This document shows positions 5,007 to 5,088 of a stretch of 5,088 bases of DNA, piece by piece. The stretch is from an uncultured Streptococcus sp. (GTDB lineage Bacteria > Bacillota > Bacilli > Lactobacillales > Streptococcaceae): NCBI GenBank assembly GCA_900755085.1, contig CAAEFF010000114.1, positions 1-5,088 on the forward strand. The letters run 5' to 3'. How positions within the stretch are numbered: the first letter of the stretch is position 1; the number at the start of each line of letters is the position of its first letter. Both the position numbers and the translations under genes were made by a program. The notes beneath the pieces were generated by a model, which was not told the origin of the DNA, ran no database searches, and worked only from the letters and a program-made list of their open reading frames with translations.

Positions 5007-5040
5007 AACTCCTGAAATCTTGCCTTTCAGGAGTTTTTTT
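5007..5040 (+). terminator. Terminator of gdhA
   Basis: AACTCCTGAAA (5007-5017) and TTTCAGGAGTT (5025-5035) form a perfect 11-base stem with a 7-base loop, and the T-run extends to 5040. It lies 43 bases after the gdhA stop codon. A textbook intrinsic terminator in the plus direction. Confidence 0.9.
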
Positions 5041-5088
5041 GTAGCTACTGATTTCTGTTAGAGCAATCGGTCCCAAGCGAGGAAAGCC

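Overview
The window looks like chromosome of a Streptococcus of the mitis/sanguinis type. The four recognisable or full-length proteins, the AAGGAG-type ribosome binding sites, the extended -10 promoters, and the CodY and GlnR operators in front of gdhA all fit that group. No species is claimed, because nothing could be searched.

Layout. Bases 1-139 are one copy of an intergenic repeat, cut by the left edge. Bases 140-536 hold no convincing gene but are crowded with palindromes, one of which (241-270) is a plausible minus-strand terminator. Minus strand 1472-537 is msrAB, a fused methionine sulfoxide reductase, with its own strong promoter at 1529-1557. Upstream of it, also on the minus strand, lie an unrecognised 109-residue gene (2077-1748) and a 28-codon hydrophobic small ORF (1697-1611). 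The small ORF has a near-perfect Shine-Dalgarno site and a good terminator behind it. Bases 2158-2336 hold a second, complete copy of the repeat in the opposite orientation, with imperfect terminal inverted repeats (MITE-like). Minus strand 3318-2383 is pyrD (class 1A dihydroorotate dehydrogenase), with a terminator directly against the repeat. Plus strand 3617-4963 is gdhA (NADP-type glutamate dehydrogenase), followed by a terminator at 5007-5040. Bases 5041-5088 show nothing recognisable.

How it works together. pyrD and gdhA are divergent from a roughly 300-base control region. The gdhA side is readable in detail: an exact match to the CodY consensus lies just upstream of a near-consensus promoter, and an exact match to the GlnR consensus lies over the expected transcription start. 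Glutamate synthesis from ammonia should therefore respond to amino-acid/GTP status and to nitrogen status. The msrAB block is a separate unit of oxidative protein repair plus two unknown genes, bracketed by inverted repeats about 94% identical over 139 bases.

The core genes are ordinary. The parts worth a second look are the inverted repeat pair and the block it encloses, the small hydrophobic ORF, and the palindrome-rich gap at 140-536. No clear new multi-gene system is visible.
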